Part shown: one piece after another, positions 54,319 to 63,523 of the stretch | Layout of the letters: each line of letters begins with the position of its first letter | How positions within the stretch are numbered: the first letter of the stretch is position 1 | Assembly: GCF_008312835.1 (NCBI RefSeq) | Contig: NZ_VSKS01000022.1 | Span: 1 to 64,000 of the forward strand | Direction of reading: 5' to 3' | DNA: 64,000 nucleotides | Origin: Streptomyces marokkonensis | GTDB lineage: Bacteria > Actinomycetota > Actinomycetes > Streptomycetales > Streptomycetaceae | The notes under the pieces: generated by a model | Told to the model about the DNA's origin: nothing | Seen by the model: the letters and a program-made list of their open reading frames with translations, nothing else | Databases searched by the model: none | Made by a program: the position numbers and the translations under genes

Positions 54319-55308
54319 TCAGGACTGGCTCGGCAGGCCCGCGTCCGGCGACGCGTCCCGCGCGAGGAGGTCCGCGACCTCCGACGGGGTCGGCATGGCG
54401 GACGAACAGGCGAGGCGCGAGGCGACGAGGGCGCCGGCGGCGTTGGCGTGGCGCATGGTCCGCTCCAGGTCCCAGCCGGACAGCAGGCCGTGACAGAGCG
54501 AGCCGCCGAAGGCGTCTCCCGCGCCGAGGCCGTTGACCACCTCGACCGGCACCGGGGGCACCTCGGCCCGGGTGCCGTCGCGGTGCACGGCGAGCACGCC
54601 CTTGGGACCCTGCTTGACCACGGCCAGCTCCACACCGGCCGCCAGCAGCGCCTCGGCGCAGGCCTCGGGGTCGTGCACCCCGGTGGCGACCTCGCACTCG
54701 TCGAGGTTGCCGACCGCCACCGTGGCGTGGCGCAGTGCCTCGCGGTAGTACGGACGCGCCTGGTCCGGGTCCCGCCAGAACATGGGGCGCCAGTCCAGGT
54801 CGAACACGGTGGTGCCGGCCTTGTCGCGCGCCGCCAGTGCGCCGAGGGTGGCCGAGCGGCTCGGCTCCTCGCTGAGGCCGGTGCCGGTGATCCAGAAGAT
54901 GCCGGCCGCGCGGACGGCGGGCAGGTCCAGCTCCCGGCTGTGGATCTCCAGGTCGGGCGCCTTGGGCCGGCGGTAGAAGTACAGCGGGAAGTCGTCCGGC
55001 GGGAAGATCTCGCAGAAGGTCACGGGGGTGGGGTACGCGGGCACGGGGGTGACCCAGCGGTCGTCGACGCCGAAGTCCCTCAGCGCCTCGTGCAGAAAGG
55101 TGCCGAACGGGTCGGCCCCCGTACGGGTGATCACCGCCGTGGAGCGGCCCAGCCGGGCGGCCGCGACCGCGACGTTGGCGGCCGAACCGCCCAGGAACTT
55201 CCCGAATGTCTCCACTCGTGACAGCGGCACACCGGTCTGCAGGGGGTAAAGATCGACCCCGATGCGGCCCATGGTGATCAGGTCGAAATACTGTGGTGAG
55301 TCGGCCAT
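54319..55308 (-). CDS. iolC: 5-dehydro-2-deoxygluconokinase IolC
   Basis: 329 residues. PfkB family: GGSAANVAVAAARLG in the N-terminal half and the anion-hole motif NGLGAGDAFGGSLCHGLL with the catalytic Asp. The N-terminal FDLITMGRIGVDLYPLQTGV is typical of IolC. It phosphorylates 2-deoxy-5-keto-gluconate. First gene of the minus-strand iol operon. Confidence 0.94.
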   Translation of the reverse strand: MADSPQYFDLITMGRIGVDLYPLQTGVPLSRVETFGKFLGGSAANVAVAAARLGRSTAVITRTGADPFGTFLHEALRDFGVDDRWVTPVPAYPTPVTFCEIFPPDDFPLYFYRRPKAPDLEIHSRELDLPAVRAAGIFWITGTGLSEEPSRSATLGALAARDKAGTTVFDLDWRPMFWRDPDQARPYYREALRHATVAVGNLDECEVATGVHDPEACAEALLAAGVELAVVKQGPKGVLAVHRDGTRAEVPPVPVEVVNGLGAGDAFGGSLCHGLLSGWDLERTMRHANAAGALVASRLACSSAMPTPSEVADLLARDASPDAGLPSQS

Positions 55309-55399
55309 GAAGCGATGCTCCTGAAACGCTTGAGGATGCGGGTCCCAGGACGCCCTGCAACGGTGGGGGCGTGGTTTCCAGGGACCTGCCGCCTCTCAG

Positions 55400-55428
55400 G
55401 TGTAGGTCTCGGAGGGCGGCGATGTCAA
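55400..55428 (-). promoter_or_regulatory. Promoter of the iolC operon
   Basis: A perfect TTGACA -35 hexamer on the minus strand (55428-55423) is followed after 17-18 bases by CTACAC/TACACC, a modest -10. It points at iolC, whose start is about 90 bases further. Confidence 0.5.
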
Positions 55429-55480
55429 TAGTTTGTACTTACATTCGGACGAGCGCGTGAAATGATGTCTTAACAAAGTA
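55429..55480. promoter_or_regulatory. AT-rich control region between the two inositol operons
   Basis: The two -35 hexamers face away from each other across this stretch. TGTA-CT-TACA at about 55434-55443 is a small inverted repeat of the kind bound by GntR-family proteins. GAAATGATGT and ACATTC look like imperfect partners. A regulator bound here could control both operons. The remaining parts of the 316-base gap hold no gene. Confidence 0.4.
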
Positions 55481-55509
55481 TTGACAGCAGCCGTATCTGG
55501 GGATTGGAT
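55481..55509 (+). promoter_or_regulatory. Promoter of the inositol importer operon
   Basis: TTGACA at 55481-55486, a 17-base spacer, and TTGGAT at 55504-55509. Transcription would start near 55516, leaving about 110 bases of leader before the binding-protein gene. Confidence 0.55.
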
Positions 55510-55624
55510 CGCGTCCCAGCACGACAGCCGTGTGCCACGGCACACACCCGGAATCCCGAGGCCCCGGCGCCGGATCCTCGGACTCCCGCCCTTTCCCCGC
55601 GTAGCACAGTGAGGTGCAGGACAG

Positions 55625-56644
55625 ATGGACCGCTCTTCTCTCACCCGCTCCCGCAGAATCGCGCCGTTCGTCGCGGTCGCGGCGGCAGCCGCCCTGACCC
55701 TCGCCGGCTGTTCCAGCGATTCCGGCGGCAAGAAGTCCGAGGAAGGCGGAGCCGACGCCTCGGCGGGCAAGGCCTCGACGCCCCGCATGACGGTCGCCCT
55801 CGTCACCCACCAGTCCCCGGGCGACACCTTCTGGGACATCGTTCGCAAGGGCGCCCAGACCGCCGCGGACAAGGACAACGTCAAGCTCGTCTACTCCGCC
55901 GACCCCAACGCCGGCAACCAGGCCAACCTCGTGCAGAACGCCATCGACCAGAAGGTCGACGGCATCGCCGTCACCCTCGCCAAGCCGGACGCGCTCAAGG
56001 GCGTCATAGCCAAGGCCGAGGCGGCCGGCATCCCGGTCGTCGGCCTCAACTCCGGCGTGAGCGACTGGAAGGACCTCGGCCTGATGGAGTTCTTCGGCCA
56101 GGACGAGTCCGTCGCGGGTGAGGCCTTCGGCAAGAAGCTCAACGAGGTCGGCGCGAAGAACGCCGTCTGTGTCGTCCAGGAGCAGGGCAACGTCGGCCTG
56201 ACCCAGCGCTGCGACGGAGTGAAGAAGACCTTCGAGGGCAAGACCCAGGTCCTCAACGTCAACGGCACGGACATGCCCTCGGTGAAGTCGACGATCACCG
56301 CCAAGCTCAAGCAGGACTCCTCCATCGACTACGTCGTCACCCTCGGCGCGCCCTTCGCGCTGACCGCGGTGCAGTCCGTGGACGAGTCCGGCAGCAAGGC
56401 GAAGGTCGCCACCTTCGACCTGAACAAGCAGCTGACCGGGGCGATCAAGGACGGCGACATCCAGTTCGCGGTGGACCAGCAGCCCTACCTCCAGGGCTAC
56501 CTCGCCGTCGACGGGCTGTGGCTCTACAAGAACAACGGCAACTACAGCGGCGGCGGTGAGCAGCCGGTGCTCACCGGCCCGGCGTTCGTCGACGAGTCCA
56601 ACGTCGACGCGGTCTCCGAGTTCGCCGCGAAGGGCACTCGGTGA
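55625..56644 (+). CDS. Sugar (inositol-type) ABC transporter substrate-binding lipoprotein
   Basis: 339 residues. Signal with lipobox LTLAGC; a Gly/Ser/Lys-rich linker follows, then a RbsB-like periplasmic-binding fold: VALVTHQSPGDTFWDIVRKG, DGIAVTLAKPDALKGVIAKA and DGDIQFAVDQQPYLQGYLAV. Context in the iol locus makes myo-inositol or an isomer the likely ligand. The stop overlaps the permease start (TGATG). Confidence 0.92.
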   Translation: MDRSSLTRSRRIAPFVAVAAAAALTLAGCSSDSGGKKSEEGGADASAGKASTPRMTVALVTHQSPGDTFWDIVRKGAQTAADKDNVKLVYSADPNAGNQANLVQNAIDQKVDGIAVTLAKPDALKGVIAKAEAAGIPVVGLNSGVSDWKDLGLMEFFGQDESVAGEAFGKKLNEVGAKNAVCVVQEQGNVGLTQRCDGVKKTFEGKTQVLNVNGTDMPSVKSTITAKLKQDSSIDYVVTLGAPFALTAVQSVDESGSKAKVATFDLNKQLTGAIKDGDIQFAVDQQPYLQGYLAVDGLWLYKNNGNYSGGGEQPVLTGPAFVDESNVDAVSEFAAKGTR

Positions 56645-57720
56645 TGAGCATGGCTCAACAGGCTGAGCCGGCGGTGAACACACCGCCGGCCCCCGGCCAC
56701 CGGCAGACCGACGGCCGGACGGTGCGGCGCCCGCTGGCGCTGCGCCTGCTCGCCCGGCCCGAGGTCGGCGTGTTCCTCGGCGCCGTGGCCGTCCTGGTGT
56801 TCTTCCTGTTCGCCGCCCCGCCGGTGCGGGACGGCAGCTCGATGGCGAACATCCTGTACCAGTCGTCGACCATCGGGATCATGGCGCTGCCCGTGGCCCT
56901 GCTGATGATCGGCGGCGAGTTCGACCTCTCGGCCGGTGTCGCCGTCGTCACCTCGGCGCTGACCGCGAGCATGCTCAGCTACCAGCTCACCCTGAACGTG
57001 TGGGTGGGCGTGATCGTCGCCCTGGTGGTGTCCCTCGCCGTCGGCATGTTCAACGGCTGGATGCTGGTCAGGACCGGACTGCCGAGCTTCCTGGTCACCC
57101 TCGGCACCTTCCTGATCCTGCAGGGCGTCAATCTCGCGGTGACCAAGCTCGTCACCGGCAACGTCGCCACCGACGACATCAGCGACATGGACGGCTTCGA
57201 ACAGGCCAAGGCACTCTTCGCCTCCAGCTTCGACGTCGGCGGCGTCCAGGTGAAGATCACCGTCGTGTGGTGGCTCGTCTTCGCCGCCCTGGCCACCTGG
57301 GTCCTGCTGCGCACCAAGTACGGCAACTGGATCTTCGCGGTCGGCGGCAACAAGGAGAGCGCCCGCGCGGTCGGCGTCCCCGTCACCTTCACCAAGATCT
57401 CGCTGTTCATGCTGGTCGGCTTCGGCGCCTGGTTCGTCGGCATGCACAACCTGTTCTCCTTCAACACCGTGCAGTCCGGCGAGGGCGTGGGCCAGGAGCT
57501 CATCTACATCGCCGCGGCGGTCATCGGAGGCTGTCTGCTGACCGGCGGCTACGGCTCCGCGATCGGCCCCGTCTTCGGCGCCTTCATGTTCGGCATGGTG
57601 CAGCAGGGCATCGTCTACGCCGGCTGGAACCCCGACTGGTTCAAGGCCTTCCTCGGCGTGATGCTCCTCGGCGCCGTCCTCATCAATCTGTGGGTCCAGC
57701 GCACGGCGACCCGGAGGTGA
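56644..57720 (+). CDS. Inositol-type ABC transporter permease (RbsC-like)
   Basis: 358 residues from ATG 56644; GTG 56641 is also possible. Eight or more hydrophobic segments; [20 protein letters not shown] is the RbsC family motif and WVQRTATRR the basic end. It forms a homodimeric channel with the next gene's ATPase. Confidence 0.92.
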   Translation: MSMAQQAEPAVNTPPAPGHRQTDGRTVRRPLALRLLARPEVGVFLGAVAVLVFFLFAAPPVRDGSSMANILYQSSTIGIMALPVALLMIGGEFDLSAGVAVVTSALTASMLSYQLTLNVWVGVIVALVVSLAVGMFNGWMLVRTGLPSFLVTLGTFLILQGVNLAVTKLVTGNVATDDISDMDGFEQAKALFASSFDVGGVQVKITVVWWLVFAALATWVLLRTKYGNWIFAVGGNKESARAVGVPVTFTKISLFMLVGFGAWFVGMHNLFSFNTVQSGEGVGQELIYIAAAVIGGCLLTGGYGSAIGPVFGAFMFGMVQQGIVYAGWNPDWFKAFLGVMLLGAVLINLWVQRTATRR

Positions 57721-57725
57721 CCGCA

Positions 57726-58637
57726 ATGACCGACAAGACCACCGGCACCCACGGTGCCGTCCTGACGGACACCCCGGCCGACGGCGACCGCCCCCTGGTC
57801 GAGCTGCGCGCGGCCGGCAAGTCCTACGGCAACATCCGCGCCCTGCACGGCGTCGACCTCACCGTCCACCCCGGCAAGGTGACCTGCGTCCTCGGCGACA
57901 ACGGCGCCGGCAAGTCCACCCTCATCAAGATCATCTCCGGGCTGCACCAGCACACCGAGGGCGAATTCCTCGTCGACGGCGCGCCGGTGCGCTTCTCCAC
58001 CCCGCGCGAGGCCCTCGACAAGGGCATCGCCACCGTCTACCAGGACCTCGCGGTCGTGCCGCTGATGCCGGTGTGGCGGAACTTCTTCCTCGGCTCCGAG
58101 ATGACCAAGGGCCCCTGGCCCGTCCGCCGCCTCGACATCGACCGGATGAAGAAGACGGCCGACGAGGAACTGCGCAACATGGGCATCGTCCTGGACGACC
58201 TGGAGCAGCCCATCGGCACGCTCTCCGGCGGCCAGCGCCAGTGCGTCGCCATCGCCCGCGCCGTCTACTTCGGCGCCCGCGTCCTCATCCTCGACGAGCC
58301 GACCGCCGCCCTCGGCGTCAAGCAGTCCGGCGTGGTCCTGAAGTACATCGCGATGGCCCGCGACCGCGGCCTCGGCGTCATCTTCATCACCCACAACCCG
58401 CACCACGCGTACATGGTGGGCGACCACTTCAGCGTGCTGCGCCTGGGCACCATGGAGCTCAGCGCCGACCGCAGCGAGGTGAGCCTCGAGGAGCTGACCA
58501 ACCACATGGCCGGCGGCGCCGAACTGGCCGCCCTCAAGCACGAGCTGGCGCAGGTCCGCGGTGTCGACACCGCGGGGCTCCCCGAGGAGGGCGACCTGCA
58601 GGCCCCCGTGGCCGCAACTCCGGAAGGAAAGTCCTGA
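57726..58637 (+). CDS. Inositol-type ABC transporter ATP-binding protein, single domain
   Basis: 303 residues. Walker [11 protein letters not shown]-loop [20 protein letters not shown], signature [14 protein letters not shown], Walker [18 protein letters not shown], and [15 protein letters not shown]. RbsA-type proteins usually have two such domains in about 500 residues; this one has a single domain, so it must dimerise. The C-terminal 50 residues are a helix and linker of unknown use. Confidence 0.92.
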   Translation: MTDKTTGTHGAVLTDTPADGDRPLVELRAAGKSYGNIRALHGVDLTVHPGKVTCVLGDNGAGKSTLIKIISGLHQHTEGEFLVDGAPVRFSTPREALDKGIATVYQDLAVVPLMPVWRNFFLGSEMTKGPWPVRRLDIDRMKKTADEELRNMGIVLDDLEQPIGTLSGGQRQCVAIARAVYFGARVLILDEPTAALGVKQSGVVLKYIAMARDRGLGVIFITHNPHHAYMVGDHFSVLRLGTMELSADRSEVSLEELTNHMAGGAELAALKHELAQVRGVDTAGLPEEGDLQAPVAATPEGKS

Positions 58638-58638
58638 C

Positions 58639-59541
58639 ATGGCAGTCGCGCTCGACCGCATCCGGGTCGGCTCCGCCCCCGACTCCTGGGGCGTCTGGTT
58701 CCCCGACGACCCCCAGCAGGTGCCCTGGCAGCGCTTCCTCGACGAGGTCGCCGAGGCCGGCTACTCCTGGATCGAACTCGGCCCCTACGGCTACCTCCCC
58801 ACCGACCCGGCCCGCCTCACCGACGAGGTGCAGCGGCGGGGCCTGAGGGTCTCCGCCGGCACCATCTTCTGCGGACTGCACCGCGGCCCGTCCGAGTGGG
58901 ACTCCACCTGGGAGCAGGTCAGCCGCGTCGCCGCCCTCACCCGGGACATGGACGCGAAGCACCTCGTCGTCATCCCGTCCTTCTGGCGCGACGACAAGAC
59001 CGCCGAGATCCTGGAGCCGCCGGAGCTCACCACCGAGCAGTGGGGCCACCTCACCCGGGGCATGGAACGCCTCGGCCGCGAGGTGAAGGAGACGTACGGG
59101 CTCGACATCGTCGTCCACCCGCACGCCGACACCCACATCGACACCGAGGAGCACGTGGAGCGCTTCCTCGACTCGACCGACTCCGGCCTGGTCAGCCTCT
59201 GCCTGGACACCGGTCACTACGCCTACTGCGGCGGCGACAGCGTCAAGCTGATCGAGACCTACGGCGAGCGCATCGGCTACCTCCACCTCAAGCAGGTCGA
59301 CCCGGAGATCCTCGCCGACGTCGTCAGGAACCAGATCCCGTTCGGGCCCGCCGTCCAGCGCGGGGTGATGTGCGAACCGCCTGCGGGCGTCCCCGAGCTG
59401 GGACCGGTCCTCACGGCCGCCCAGAAGCTCGGCGTGGACCTGTTCGCCATCGTCGAGCAGGACATGTACCCCTGCGAGCCGGACAAGCCCCTGCCGATCG
59501 CCGTACGCACCCGCAGGTTCCTCCGCTCCTGCGGCGCCTGA
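58639..59541 (+). CDS. TIM-barrel inosose dehydratase/isomerase-like protein (IolE/IolI family)
   Basis: 300 residues, GGAAGGAAA upstream. Xylose-isomerase-like TIM barrel: [72 protein letters not shown] and YLHLKQVDP, with Glu/Asp/His metal ligands visible. It probably dehydrates 2-keto-myo-inositol (IolE) or isomerises inososes (IolI); the choice needs a structural comparison. Confidence 0.82.
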   Translation: MAVALDRIRVGSAPDSWGVWFPDDPQQVPWQRFLDEVAEAGYSWIELGPYGYLPTDPARLTDEVQRRGLRVSAGTIFCGLHRGPSEWDSTWEQVSRVAALTRDMDAKHLVVIPSFWRDDKTAEILEPPELTTEQWGHLTRGMERLGREVKETYGLDIVVHPHADTHIDTEEHVERFLDSTDSGLVSLCLDTGHYAYCGGDSVKLIETYGERIGYLHLKQVDPEILADVVRNQIPFGPAVQRGVMCEPPAGVPELGPVLTAAQKLGVDLFAIVEQDMYPCEPDKPLPIAVRTRRFLRSCGA

Positions 59542-59563
59542 CGACCCGGGAGGGAGGCGGGAG

Positions 59564-60583
59564 ATGAACCGGCGCGAGCCCCTGGGCGTCGCCGTCATCG
59601 GCACCGGCCGCATGGGCGCGGACCACGTACGCCGGATCGACCGGGTCATCAGCGGCGCGCGGGTCACCGCCGTCGTGGACGTCGACGCCGAACGGGCCAG
59701 GGCCGTCGCCGCGGGCGTCGACGGCTGCACTGCCCACACCGACCCGGCCGCCGCGATGGCGGCGGCCGACGTCGACGCCGTGATCGTCGCCTCTCCGGGG
59801 CCGGCCCACGAGGCCGCCCTGCTCGCCGCGTTCGAGCACGATCTGCCCGTCCTGTGCGAGAAGCCGCTCACCCCCGACGCGGCCTCCGCCCTGCGCGTCA
59901 TGGAAGCCGAACAGGCCCTCGGCCACCGAAGGGTCCAGGTCGGCTTCATGCGCCGCTACGACACCGAGTACGTGGCGCTCAAGGCCCTCCTGGACAGCGG
60001 CCGGCTCGGCCGCCCCCTGATGCTGCACAACCGGCACCGCAACGTGGCCAGCCCGCCCTTCTTCACCAGTGCCATGCTCATCAGCGACTCCGTCGCCCAC
60101 GAGGTGGACGCCACCCGCTGGCTCCTCGGCCACGAGATCACCGCCGTCACCGTCCTGCGCCCCACTCCGTCGGCCGGCGCCCCCGAGGGACTGCGCGACC
60201 CGCAGTTCGTCGTCCTGGAGACCGACGGCGGCGCGCTGTCGGACGTCGAGATCTTCGTCAACTGCCAATTCGGCTACCAGGTGCAGGCCGAGGCGGTCTG
60301 CGAACGCGGCACCGCCCGCATCGGCGACGGCCACGCCCTGGTCACCCACATGGCGGGCCGCTGGGGCGGCACCATCGCCCAGGACTGGACCGACCGCTTC
60401 GCCCAGGCCTACGACGACGAGATCCGGGCCTGGGTCGACACCACCCTCCGCGGCGAGGTCACCGGCCCCAGCACCTGGGACGGCTACGCCGCCGCGGCCG
60501 TCTGCGAGGCCGGCGTCCGGGCGCTGGAGGACGGCGGCCGGGTGGCGGTCGACCTGGTGGAGAAGCCGCCGCTGTACCGCTGA
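59564..60583 (+). CDS. Gfo/Idh/MocA oxidoreductase, inositol 2-dehydrogenase-like
   Basis: 339 residues, GGGAGGCGGGAG before the ATG. Rossmann [13 protein letters not shown], catalytic Lys in LCEKPLT, and a C-terminal alpha/beta domain with [15 protein letters not shown] at the Asp/His site. The first of three Gfo/Idh/MocA proteins in this locus. It likely oxidises myo-inositol (IolG) or an isomer. Last gene of the importer operon, before a strong hairpin. Confidence 0.88.
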   Translation: MNRREPLGVAVIGTGRMGADHVRRIDRVISGARVTAVVDVDAERARAVAAGVDGCTAHTDPAAAMAAADVDAVIVASPGPAHEAALLAAFEHDLPVLCEKPLTPDAASALRVMEAEQALGHRRVQVGFMRRYDTEYVALKALLDSGRLGRPLMLHNRHRNVASPPFFTSAMLISDSVAHEVDATRWLLGHEITAVTVLRPTPSAGAPEGLRDPQFVVLETDGGALSDVEIFVNCQFGYQVQAEAVCERGTARIGDGHALVTHMAGRWGGTIAQDWTDRFAQAYDDEIRAWVDTTLRGEVTGPSTWDGYAAAAVCEAGVRALEDGGRVAVDLVEKPPLYR

Positions 60584-60593
60584 CACCACGCGC

Positions 60594-60621
60594 GACGGCC
60601 GCCCCCTCGGGGGCGGCCGTC
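60594..60621. terminator. Bidirectional terminator between converging iol operons
   Basis: GACGGCCGCCCC-CTCG-GGGGCGGCCGTC is a perfect 12-base stem. It begins 11 bases after the plus-strand dehydrogenase and ends 22 bases before the stop of the minus-strand one. Confidence 0.85.
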
Positions 60622-60642
60622 ACACGTGTGAGCCCCGCGGTG

Positions 60643-61662
60643 TCAGCCCCTCGTGGTCCGCGGGCGCGGAGCGAGACCCGCCGCCCCGTAGCACGCGTCG
60701 ATCAGCCGCATGGTCGTCACCGCGTCGTCCGGGCCCAGCGCGAGCGGCGCGCCCTCGCGCACCCGGGCGGCGAACGCCTCCAGCTGGTACGTGTACGACG
60801 ACCGGGTGCCGAGGTGCTCCGTGCGCTCGCCGTCCGCGGTGCGGATCACGATCCGGTCGTCCTGCTGCGGCAGCACGAAGTTCGGGGCCGTCGCCTCGCC
60901 CCGGTCGCCGACCACCCGGATGCTCATCTCCAGCCGATCGTACGCCATGTGGCAGCGGGCGGTGCCCGTCGCGCCGCCCGGGAACGCGAAGTCGGCGTCG
61001 AGCCACTCGTCCACGCCCGGAGCGCCCGCCCGCTCACCCGCCCGCGCGCAGACCGGGCGCGGTGCGCCGCCCGCCCACGGGGCGAGCATGCGCAGCGCGT
61101 GCACGCCGTAGCAGCCGAGGTCCATCAGGGCGCCCCCGGCCAAGGGCAGCGACCAGCGGGGGTCGTCCGCCTCCGGGGCGGGGATCGCCACCATGGCCTC
61201 GGCACGGCGCAGTTCGCCGAGCTCACCGGAGTCCAGCAGCTCGTGCAGCCGGCGGGTGACCGGATGGAAGAGGTAGTGGAAGGCCTCCATGAAGACGGTG
61301 CCGGACTTCGCGGCCGCCTCCCGCACCTCCTCCGCCTCCGCGGCGTTGCTCGCCGACGGCTTCTCCGTCAGCACGTGCTTTCCGGCCGCCAGCGCCGCGA
61401 GGTTCCACGGGCCGTGCAGACCGTTGGCCAGGGGGTTGTAGACGACGTCGACCTCGGGATCGGCCAGCAGGTCGGCGTAGGTGCCGACGACCCGCTCGAC
61501 GCCGTGCGCCGCGGCGAACGCCTCGGCGCGGGAGCGGTCGCGGGCGGCCACCGCGACCAGGCGGTGGCCGCCCGCCCGGGCCGGGGCGACGAGGGAGCGC
61601 CCGGTGATCCGCGCGGCTCCCAGGATCGCGATGCGCAGCGGTTCCCGGCCGGGTTCGCTCAT
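60643..61662 (-). CDS. Gfo/Idh/MocA family oxidoreductase
   Basis: 339 residues, ATG 61662 overlapping the upstream gene by four bases (ATGA). Rossmann LGAARITGRSLVAPAR, catalytic Lys in LTEKPSASNAAEAEEVREAA, GALMDLGCYGVHALRMLAPW in the substrate domain. It resembles the dehydrogenases acting on inositol isomers or dihydrodiols. The specificity is unknown. Confidence 0.85.
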   Translation of the reverse strand: MSEPGREPLRIAILGAARITGRSLVAPARAGGHRLVAVAARDRSRAEAFAAAHGVERVVGTYADLLADPEVDVVYNPLANGLHGPWNLAALAAGKHVLTEKPSASNAAEAEEVREAAAKSGTVFMEAFHYLFHPVTRRLHELLDSGELGELRRAEAMVAIPAPEADDPRWSLPLAGGALMDLGCYGVHALRMLAPWAGGAPRPVCARAGERAGAPGVDEWLDADFAFPGGATGTARCHMAYDRLEMSIRVVGDRGEATAPNFVLPQQDDRIVIRTADGERTEHLGTRSSYTYQLEAFAARVREGAPLALGPDDAVTTMRLIDACYGAAGLAPRPRTTRG

Positions 61663-62663
61663 GCCTGCCGTACCTCCTCGACGGTGACGGGACGGTGCTC
61701 GTGCAGCGACAGTGTGCACGCCTCGGCGATCCAGCCGGCCTCCAGGGCGTCCGCGACCGTGCACGGCGAGGGACGGGAACCGGCCACGACCTCGGTGAAC
61801 GCGGTCAGCTCGGCCCGGTAGGCGGCCGTGAAGCGGTCCATGAAGAAGTCGTGGGGGGTGCCGGCCGGGAAGGTCACGCCCGGCTCCACCGACCGCAGCG
61901 GCAGCTTGTCCTCCAGACCCACCGCGATGGAGTCGTGGAAACCGTGGAGCTCCATGCGGACGTCGTAACCCCGGGCGTTGTGACGGCTGTTGGAGACCAC
62001 CGCGATGGTGCCGTCGTCCAGGGTGAGGACCGCTCCCGTGGTGTCGGCGTCGCCCGCCTCCCTGATGTAGTCGGCGCCCCGGTTGCCGCCCACCGCGTAC
62101 ACCTCGGTCACCTCGCGTCCGGTCACCCAGCGGATGATGTCGAAGTCGTGCACCGAGCAGTCCCGGAAGATGCCCCCGGACGCGGCGATGTACGCGGCCG
62201 GCGGCGGCGCCGGGTCGAGCGTGGTCGAGCGCACGGTGTGCAGCCTGCCCAGCTCCCCGCCCCGTACGGCGGCCCGGGCGGCGACGAAGCCGGCGTCGAA
62301 GCGGCGGTTGAAGCCGATCTGGATCGGCACGTCCCGCCCTTCGACCGCCTTCAGCACCTTCACCCCCTCGGCCATGGTGCGGGCCACGGGCTTCTCGCAG
62401 AAGACGGGGACGCCCGCCTCCGCGCAGGCCAGGATCAGCGCCGGGTGGGCGTCCGTCGCCGCGGCGACGACCACGCCGTCCACCCCGGCCGCGAGCACCG
62501 CCTCGGGGGAGTCCGCGACCTCGGCGCCGAACCGCTCGGCGGCGGTCTTCGCGGCGTCCGTGAACGGGTCGGAGACGACGAGGGACTCGACGGCGTCGAG
62601 CCCGGACAGGGTCTCGGCGTGGAAGGCGCCGATGCGGCCGAGGCCGAGGATTCCGATACGCAT
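61659..62663 (-). CDS. iolG: Inositol 2-dehydrogenase (IolG family)
   Basis: 334 residues. Rossmann GLGRIGAFHAETLSG, FCEKPVARTMAEGVKVLKAV with the catalytic Lys, FNRRFDAGF, and SVHDFDIIRWVTGREVTEVY with the Asp/His pair characteristic of IolG. It oxidises myo-inositol or scyllo-inositol with NAD. Of the three related dehydrogenases here it matches IolG best. Confidence 0.88.
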   Translation of the reverse strand: MRIGILGLGRIGAFHAETLSGLDAVESLVVSDPFTDAAKTAAERFGAEVADSPEAVLAAGVDGVVVAAATDAHPALILACAEAGVPVFCEKPVARTMAEGVKVLKAVEGRDVPIQIGFNRRFDAGFVAARAAVRGGELGRLHTVRSTTLDPAPPPAAYIAASGGIFRDCSVHDFDIIRWVTGREVTEVYAVGGNRGADYIREAGDADTTGAVLTLDDGTIAVVSNSRHNARGYDVRMELHGFHDSIAVGLEDKLPLRSVEPGVTFPAGTPHDFFMDRFTAAYRAELTAFTEVVAGSRPSPCTVADALEAGWIAEACTLSLHEHRPVTVEEVRQA

Positions 62664-62715
62664 GAAGGCGGTGCTCCTTGGGTGCGGGTGGTGCGGACGA
62701 GCGGGTGAGGGGGGT

Positions 62716-63492
62716 TCAGTCGAGGCCGCCGAGGACGTTCTGGTCCCAGTCGATCACGGACCCGGTGACCACACCGGAGCGGTCCGAGAGCAGCAGGACC
62801 ACGAAGTCGGCGATCTCGTCCGGCCGGCCGAGCCTGCCCATCGGCAGCCGCGCGGCGGCCTGTTCGCGCCAGTCGTCCCCGGCACCGTGGAAGGTGCGCT
62901 GGGTGGCGTCCTCGCCCTCGGTGGCGGTCCAGCCGATGTTCAGCCCGTTGATCCGGATCCGGTCCCAGCGGTGGGCGTGCGCCGCGTTGCGGGTCAGGCC
63001 GATCAGCCCGGCCTTCGCGGCGACGTACGGCGCGAGGAAGGGCTGCCCGCCGTGCGCCGACGAGGTGATGATGTTGACGATCGTGCCGGGCTCCTCGCGC
63101 CGCACCATGTCCGCGACGGCGGCCTGCATCGCGAAGAACGGCGCCCTGAGGTTGATCGCGACGTGCTGGTCGAACAGTTCGGGCGTGGTGTCGAGGAGCG
63201 TCCCGCGCGCGGTCAGGCCCGCGGAGTTGACCAGGCAGTCGACCCGGCCGTACGCCTCCACCACCCGGGCGACCGAGGCCCGGGCCTGCTCGGCGTCGGC
63301 CAGGTCGGCCCGTACGAACAACGCCTTGCCGCCCCGGGCCGTCAGCTCGGTGACCAGCGCCTCACCGGGTTCCGGGCGCCGCCCGCTGACGGCCACGACC
63401 GCCCCCTCACGGACCGCGGCGCGGGCGATGGCGGCACCGACGCCCTGGCTGCCGCCGTTGACGAGGACGACCTTGTCGTCGAGAAGTCCCAT
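62716..63492 (-). CDS. SDR-family oxidoreductase
   Basis: 258 residues. NAD(P) motif NGGSQGVGAAIARAAVREG, NSAG, catalytic Ser in IITSSAHGG and YVAAK for Tyr/Lys, with GRLGRPDEIADFVVLLLSDR near the end. Complete. Its place with two inositol-type dehydrogenases points to oxidation or epimerisation of a cyclitol; the exact substrate is unknown. Confidence 0.88.
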   Translation of the reverse strand: MGLLDDKVVLVNGGSQGVGAAIARAAVREGAVVAVSGRRPEPGEALVTELTARGGKALFVRADLADAEQARASVARVVEAYGRVDCLVNSAGLTARGTLLDTTPELFDQHVAINLRAPFFAMQAAVADMVRREEPGTIVNIITSSAHGGQPFLAPYVAAKAGLIGLTRNAAHAHRWDRIRINGLNIGWTATEGEDATQRTFHGAGDDWREQAAARLPMGRLGRPDEIADFVVLLLSDRSGVVTGSVIDWDQNVLGGLD

Positions 63493-63523
63493 GATCTGCT
63501 CCGGATTCCTTTCAGCTCTCGCG

